The notes under the pieces were generated by a model. It was not told where the DNA came from and made no database searches. It was given only the letters and a program-made list of their open reading frames with translations. The translations under genes were made by a program, and so were the position numbers. From positions 1 to 64,000 of the forward strand of contig NZ_LZZT01000044.1 in assembly GCF_014170305.1 (NCBI RefSeq): 64,000 nucleotides of DNA. The letters run 5' to 3'. This document shows, piece after piece, positions 59,466 through 64,000 of this stretch (positions within the stretch are counted from its first letter, which is position 1; each line of letters begins with the position of its first letter). Origin of the DNA: Achromobacter sp. UMC71 (GTDB lineage: Bacteria > Pseudomonadota > Gammaproteobacteria > Burkholderiales > Burkholderiaceae_B).

Positions 59466-61559
59466 ATGCCGACAACGAGCTTCATGCGCTATCCGAAAGA
59501 TCGGCTCGCGGCACTGGCCGGCGCAAGTTCGCTGCGCGCCATCCGCGAGGGCCTGCTCTGGACGATGCCGTGCCTGCTGGTGGCCGCGCTGTTCCTGGTG
59601 CTTGCGGTCGTGGCGCGCCACCTCGGCCTGCCGGCCGAGGTGGCCGACGTGCTGGCGTTGGTGCACAACAAGCTCAACGCGGTCATGCCGACGCTGGTCG
59701 GCACATCGATCGGCTACATGTTGTCGATCCGCTATCGCGTCCCCAATCTGCCGGCTGCCTTCCTGTGCCTGTCGTATGTCGTGATCGCCGAAGGCCTTCT
59801 GGCCCCCTACCCGCACGCCGCCGCCACGCTGACCCTGTTCATTGCCATCCTTTCACCGCTGGGCACGGTGCCGCTCCTGGCCTGGCTGCATCGGCGCCGC
59901 TGGACACGGTTGGCGCCCGACGGCCTGATCGGCGAAAACGTGCGCGGCACGCTGAACATGGTAGTGCCGGGGCTGCTCGTGGCCGCCCTCGTGATGCTGG
60001 TGCTGAGCGCGGTGCTGCGCGTTCCCGGCGTGACGCAGTTCAACATTCCGGTGGACCTGGCCTCGCTGGACAGCCCCTTCACCACCGGCCCGATGATCGC
60101 CGCGCTCAATTCCCTGTTCTGGTTCTTCGGCGTCCACGGCTACCATGCGATGTCGCCCATCATCGACGTGCTGGATCAGGCCACCTCGCTGAATGCCGCC
60201 AGCGCCGCCGCCGGCTACCAGGGCATGTACGCCCTGAACGGCACCCTGCTGGGCGCCTTTGCCTTCATCGGCGGCGCCGGCGCGACGCTATCGCTGGTGG
60301 CCGCCATCCTGCTGTTCTCGCGCAGCGAATCGCTGCGCCTGCTGGCGCTGGCCAGCATCCCGGTGTCGCTGCTGAACGTCAACGAGATCCTGTTGTTCGG
60401 CCTGCCCCTGATCCTGAACCCGCGCCTGCTGGCGCCTTTCATCCTGGCACCGGTCTGCAACGTCATCATCGCGCTGGCGGTGGTGCAGCTGGGCTGGCTG
60501 GACCCGGCCACCGTCACGCTGCCCTTGACCTCGCCCGTCTTGCTGAACGCCTACCTGGGCTCGGGTGGCCATCTGGGCGGGGTGCTGCTGCAGGTTCTCC
60601 TGCTGGCGCTGGGCACGTGCCTGTACGCGCCCTTCGTGGTGGCATTGGAGCGCCAGCGCAAGGCCGACGCCACCGTCTACTTCAAATCGCTGGACACCAC
60701 TTTTCCCCGCCTGCAGGAAGAATCGCTGCTGTTCGCGCATGACCCGGTAGTGTCGACCTACGCCAACCGCGCGCGCCGCAGCGCCGAGATCTCGCGCATC
60801 CGCACCATCAGTGAGTACGACTTCTATCTGGAATACCAGCCCCAGGTGTCGCTGCGCAGCGGCTTGTGCACGGGGTGCGAGGCCTTGCTGCGCGCAACCG
60901 GCCCCGAAGGCACGCAGCAGGCGCCGCTGGAATTCCTGCGCTGGCTGGCGCAGGCCGACCTGATGCGTGAAGTGGATCTGTGGGTCGCCAAACAGGCGGT
61001 GCTGCAAAGCCAGGCCTGGAAACGGGCGGGATTCACGCTGCCGCTGACCATCAACGTCACCAGCGGCACGCTGACGTCGGAGTCGTACCTGGACAAGCTC
61101 ATCAAGGTGCTGGAGCAGGCCCGCGGCCAGGTCTCGGTGGAACTGACCGAGGACGCGCTGGTGGAAGACGCCGAGGCGCTGCACACGGCCTTTTCCCGGC
61201 TGCACGGCATCGGCTGCCGCATCTACATCGACGACTTCGGCACCGGCTATTCGGCGCTGAGCTACCTGCATCAGTTCGCTATCGACGCGGTCAAGATCGA
61301 TCGCAGCTTCGTGGCGGCCCAGGCCAGCGAACGCGGCGCGCAGGTCATGAGCGGCCTGCTGCGCTTTTGCGAAGCGCTGGACCTGCAGATCATCGTGGAA
61401 GGCGTGGAAGAGCAGGAACAGATTTCAGCGCTGGAATCCAGCGCCGAAATCATCGTGCAGGGCTGGTTCTACAGCCGCGCCCTGCCGGGCGATCGCGTCG
61501 TGGAATTCGCGCGGCAGCGCATGGCGGCCGCCGCGCAGGACGCCGCGGCGTCTACTTGA
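59466..61559 (+). CDS. PTS EIIC-EAL fusion, putative sugar-sensing c-di-GMP phosphodiesterase
   Basis: A 697-residue protein. Residues 20-400 form a cellobiose/chitobiose-type EIIC membrane domain of about ten helices. It keeps the family motifs FWFFGVHGYHAMSP (H224) and NVNEILLFGLP (E307), the sugar-contacting regions of ChbC-type permeases. Residues 440-690 form an EAL domain with catalytic residues intact: E472 in CEALLR, N530, E562 in ELTE, D589-D590 in YIDDFGTGYS, K610 in VKIDRSF, the VEGVEE Glu and QGWFYSRAL. EIIA and EIIB domains are absent, so it is unlikely to phosphorylate sugar. Inference: the EIIC part senses a sugar and tunes c-di-GMP hydrolysis. Start at 59466 with AGGG ten bases before. 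Confidence 0.88.
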   Translation: MPTTSFMRYPKDRLAALAGASSLRAIREGLLWTMPCLLVAALFLVLAVVARHLGLPAEVADVLALVHNKLNAVMPTLVGTSIGYMLSIRYRVPNLPAAFLCLSYVVIAEGLLAPYPHAAATLTLFIAILSPLGTVPLLAWLHRRRWTRLAPDGLIGENVRGTLNMVVPGLLVAALVMLVLSAVLRVPGVTQFNIPVDLASLDSPFTTGPMIAALNSLFWFFGVHGYHAMSPIIDVLDQATSLNAASAAAGYQGMYALNGTLLGAFAFIGGAGATLSLVAAILLFSRSESLRLLALASIPVSLLNVNEILLFGLPLILNPRLLAPFILAPVCNVIIALAVVQLGWLDPATVTLPLTSPVLLNAYLGSGGHLGGVLLQVLLLALGTCLYAPFVVALERQRKADATVYFKSLDTTFPRLQEESLLFAHDPVVSTYANRARRSAEISRIRTISEYDFYLEYQPQVSLRSGLCTGCEALLRATGPEGTQQAPLEFLRWLAQADLMREVDLWVAKQAVLQSQAWKRAGFTLPLTINVTSGTLTSESYLDKLIKVLEQARGQVSVELTEDALVEDAEALHTAFSRLHGIGCRIYIDDFGTGYSALSYLHQFAIDAVKIDRSFVAAQASERGAQVMSGLLRFCEALDLQIIVEGVEEQEQISALESSAEIIVQGWFYSRALPGDRVVEFARQRMAAAAQDAAAST

Positions 61560-62445
61560 TGCCGATGAACGGCATGGCCGCGCCGGGAATCTGGGTGGCC
61601 GGCAACACGCCATCCCACTTCTCGACAGCGTTCAGGCTGACCAGGTTGGTATTGGCGGCCAGCGCCTCTGCCTTGGCGCGAATCGACGCCGCCTCGGCTT
61701 CGCCGCGCATGCGGATGCCGTCGGCCTCGGCCGTGAACTGCTGGCGGCGCGCATCGGCTTCGGCCTTGGCCTTGACCACCTGGATCTCGGCGTTGATCAT
61801 CGCCGTTTCCTTCTGCTGGCGCGTGGTCTCGATCTGCACCTGGGCCAGCATGCGCTGCTCGATGGAGTGTTCGTAGGCCTGCGAGAAGCCCACTTCCTCG
61901 ATCTGCACCCCCACCACCTGCACCGGCGCACCTTCCATGGTCTTGAGCACCGCGTTGTTCACGTCCAGGCCCAGCTTCTGGCGTTCCTGGATGGCCCGCA
62001 CGGCGGTGTACTGGCCGAACACGTTCTTGACCGCGTCCGGCGTCTTGCGCTCGAGCACCCGCACCTGCAGGTTGCCGATGGTGCCGTATTCGGAATACAG
62101 CTCGGCCACATGCTCGGCGGGCACGCGATACGTGACCGACACGCGCAGCGTGGCCGGTTGCTGGTCGTAACTGTAGGCTTCCAGCTTCTCGAACACGAAG
62201 GTGTGGTCACGCACCGACACCGTCATGACGCTATCGATGAACGGCGTCTTGAAGTCCAGGCCCGGCTCGGACACGCGCACCAGCTTGCCGTTGCGCAGCA
62301 CCACGCCGCGTTCGCCTTGGTCCACCTGGAACCACGAGCCGAACGCGATGAACAGGATCAGGAAAAACAGCACCGCCGTGCCGATGGCCACCTTCAGGCT
62401 GCGCGGCTTCACGGATTTGACGATCTGCAGGTCGGTCGGCTTCAC
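61552..62445 (-). CDS. SPFH/prohibitin family membrane protein
   Basis: A 297-residue Band 7 protein: N-terminal membrane helix (VAIGTAVLFFLILFIAFGSW), SPFH domain (FQVDQGERGVVLRNGKLVRVSEPGLDFKTPFIDSVMTVSVRDHTFVFE) and a long Ala/Glu/Arg coiled coil (TRQQKETAMINAEIQVVKAKAEADARRQQFTAEADGIRMRGEAEAASIRAKAEALAA). Forms oligomeric membrane assemblies and often modulates proteases such as FtsH. GTG start overlaps the stop of a 38-residue membrane protein gene (GTGA). Its 3' end overlaps the EIIC-EAL gene by eight bases. Confidence 0.9.
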   Translation of the reverse strand: MKPTDLQIVKSVKPRSLKVAIGTAVLFFLILFIAFGSWFQVDQGERGVVLRNGKLVRVSEPGLDFKTPFIDSVMTVSVRDHTFVFEKLEAYSYDQQPATLRVSVTYRVPAEHVAELYSEYGTIGNLQVRVLERKTPDAVKNVFGQYTAVRAIQERQKLGLDVNNAVLKTMEGAPVQVVGVQIEEVGFSQAYEHSIEQRMLAQVQIETTRQQKETAMINAEIQVVKAKAEADARRQQFTAEADGIRMRGEAEAASIRAKAEALAANTNLVSLNAVEKWDGVLPATQIPGAAMPFIGIK

Positions 62446-62558
62446 TTGGAGTCCTTTTCTGATTTATTGCGTTGACGATCCGAGAGCACGGCGGCGATGC
62501 CACGCGCGAGCAGATAGGCGACCACGGCCGCCCCAACCAAGATCAGGAAATAGCGCAT
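62442..62558 (-). CDS. Small membrane protein of 38 residues, coupled to SPFH gene
   Basis: Sequence begins MRYFLILVGAAVVAYLLARG, continues as a hydrophobic stretch to residue 24 and ends with a charged tail SDRQRNKSEKDSK. That makes one membrane helix and a basic cytoplasmic tail. GGGAG lies seven bases before the ATG. Its TGA shares bases with the GTG start of the SPFH gene, so the two are translationally coupled. No named family recognised. It may be an assembly partner or regulator of the SPFH protein (inference). Confidence 0.72.
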   Translation of the reverse strand: MRYFLILVGAAVVAYLLARGIAAVLSDRQRNKSEKDSK

Positions 62559-62839
62559 CTGATACTCCCCCCCGGGATAGAAGCCAGCGATTCTAGCGCG
62601 AGTGCGTCCCTGTAAAACCGACAGGAAAGTTACGGATGTTTCATCTTGTCAGATCGTTGCCTCGACGGCAGCGAACGTCAGCGCAAGATGGGTATCGGTC
62701 TGCGCAACGTGGCCGATACGATAGTCGGGCATGCGGTATCTTCCGGGAATGGGACCGGGGCAGCCGGCCATCATCACCGCTGCCATGGCAAAATCGCCGC
62801 GTCCTCGACAGGCCCCCAGCAATCCCGGAGTTCGACCTC

Positions 62840-63910
62840 ATGGCAAGTATTGCGGATCTCGGCAACTTTCCCGACGTGCCGCCATTCGTCGCCGCGCTTC
62901 TGGCCGGCGATATCGCCGCGCTCGATGCGTTCCTGGCGGACGGGACGGATATCGACGCCGCCATCGCGCTGAGCCAGCACGTGCAAGCCCCTCCCATCGC
63001 GCTTGCGCTCGCGGCCAATGCGGCGGCATCGGTCCATTGGCTGACCGAACGCGGCGCCAAGCTGAATCACCCGCAGGCGCCCGCCTTCGTGCTGGCCGCC
63101 CGCTATGGCACCCCGGACCTGATGCGTTATCTGGCCCGGCAGGGCGCCGACGTCCACGCCCGGCGCAAGGTCGGCGGCGATGCTTATCAACAGGCGCTGT
63201 ACGGCAAGAAAACCAAGCATTTGCCCGTCATCGACGCCCTCGGACATACCGTGGCCGAACACGGCGGCGAGGCCTTCCGCTCCGCGGTATTCAACCGCAA
63301 CCAACAGGCGGTGGCGTTCTTTCTCGCGCACGGCGTGAACGTCAATTTCCAGGAACGGGACCAGGTGTTTTCCGATAGTGCGACACCTTTGCTGGTAGCC
63401 GCGCGCAATCGCGATGCGGAAATGTGCCGCCTGCTGGTCGAACACGGCGCCGACGTGTCCATGAGCAATCGCGACGGCGAACGCCCCTACACGGTCGCCG
63501 TCGAACAGGACGACACGGCGCTGGCGGAGTATCTCAAATCTCTGGAAGCACCCGAACTGCACAGCGTTGCCAACAAGCTGCATGAGCTCAAGCCCTACAA
63601 GCTGTCTTCGGAATTACTCGATTTCCTGCAGGGCGAACAGCGCCGCATCGAATTACCGGAGAGCGATTTCGGCTTCGTGGAATTTTTCGCCCTCACCGAC
63701 ACCATCGCGATGCAGGCCGGACGCAGGAAGGTGCTGCGCCTGAGCCGCGCCTCGGGCGACTATGCCGACACCGTGCTGGTCTGGAATCCCAAGACCCAAT
63801 GCATCGGCTATTGGGATATCGAACACGAGGAATACGGCGACATCGCCTCGTTCAGCGACTTCATGGCGGCGCCCGCCCTGCACATGAACCGCGTCCTCGA
63901 CGGCGAATAG
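62840..63910 (+). CDS. Ankyrin-repeat protein with possible SUKH/SMI1-like C-terminus
   Basis: A 356-residue cytoplasmic protein with no signal peptide. Ankyrin-like units from about 10 to 245: FVAALLAGDIAALDAFLADGTDIDAAI, PAFVLAARYGTPDLMRYLARQGADVHARRK, FRSAVFNRNQQAVAFFLAHGVNVNFQERD, TPLLVAARNRDAEMCRLLVEHGADVSMSNRDGERP. The C-terminal 100 residues (DFGFVEFFALTDTI, VLVWNPKTQCIGYWDIEHEEYGDIASFSDFMAA) resemble SUKH/SMI1 immunity domains, at low certainty. GGAG precedes the ATG at 62840; longer frame upstream unsupported. Confidence 0.75.
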   Translation: MASIADLGNFPDVPPFVAALLAGDIAALDAFLADGTDIDAAIALSQHVQAPPIALALAANAAASVHWLTERGAKLNHPQAPAFVLAARYGTPDLMRYLARQGADVHARRKVGGDAYQQALYGKKTKHLPVIDALGHTVAEHGGEAFRSAVFNRNQQAVAFFLAHGVNVNFQERDQVFSDSATPLLVAARNRDAEMCRLLVEHGADVSMSNRDGERPYTVAVEQDDTALAEYLKSLEAPELHSVANKLHELKPYKLSSELLDFLQGEQRRIELPESDFGFVEFFALTDTIAMQAGRRKVLRLSRASGDYADTVLVWNPKTQCIGYWDIEHEEYGDIASFSDFMAAPALHMNRVLDGE

Positions 63911-64000
63911 GGCCGCTGAGCGCATTGCCGGCGGCAGGCCGCGGCGCCGCGCGGCTCATCGTTCCTCGCATCGCGCCGCACACTGTTACGCCTGCCTTCG

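Noticed and set aside
1-64000. Mobile elements, prophage, CRISPR arrays, tRNA or rRNA genes
   Set aside because: I looked for transposase or integrase proteins, regularly spaced repeats and tRNA-like cloverleaf ends and found none; tandem repeats present are short and of local origin.

Overview
High-GC (about two thirds G+C) chromosomal DNA from a betaproteobacterium. Several features point to the Burkholderiales, and within them to Alcaligenaceae such as Achromobacter or Bordetella: a Bug-type tricarboxylate receptor, three short secreted DUF4148 proteins, RegB/RegA next to a cyoABCD operon, paired FecI/FecR/TonB-receptor modules and many LysR/AraC regulators. The genus is an inference. I see no rRNA, tRNA, CRISPR array, insertion sequence, integrase or phage gene. 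Gene density is normal and no gene-free stretch exceeds 300 bases.

Layout. (1) 1-8117 is a respiratory block. It holds a copper delivery pair (SCO1 and PCu(A)C), a small secreted protein, the redox two-component system regB-regA, and the cytochrome bo3 quinol oxidase operon cyoABCD ending in a strong terminator. Two GCGAC-N5-GTCGC dyads between regA and cyoA look like RegA/PrrA-type sites, so the regulator probably acts on the operon beside it. (2) 8218-16143 holds a periplasmic TPR/ankyrin protein, an orphan nifQ preceded by a ModE-type molybdate box, a TonB receptor, slyX, a methyltransferase and two tandem DUF4148 paralogues with duplicated leaders. (3) 16266-34958 is accessory metabolism and transport: malic enzyme with a divergent LysR, surface-antigen lipoproteins, DMT, MATE and TSUP transporters, SDR, epoxide-hydrolase-like and phospholipase D enzymes, and their local regulators. 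(4) 35053-44715 contains two alkylation-repair loci. alkB and alkA are each overlapped by a gene for a paralogous 2OG-Fe(II) oxygenase-like protein, and the copy beside alkA seems to have lost its metal-binding HxD. Between them lie stress and detoxification genes. (5) 44699-50459 is a putative organic-acid locus: Bug receptor, aconitase-family hydratase, GntR regulator and beta-propeller lactonase, with a palindrome in the divergent promoter. (6) 50491-58889 holds two consecutive sigma factor/FecR/TonB receptor systems with Fur-box-like sites upstream. (7) 58938-63910 holds a PTS EIIC-EAL fusion with a structured leader, an SPFH protein coupled to a 38-residue membrane protein, and an ankyrin protein with a possible SUKH-like tail.

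Most promising leads: the EIIC-EAL fusion as a possible sugar-responsive c-di-GMP phosphodiesterase and its leader; the duplicated oxygenase/DNA-repair pairing; the ModE box in front of nifQ; the paired RegA-type boxes; and the small proteins at 62442-62558 and 29397-29552.
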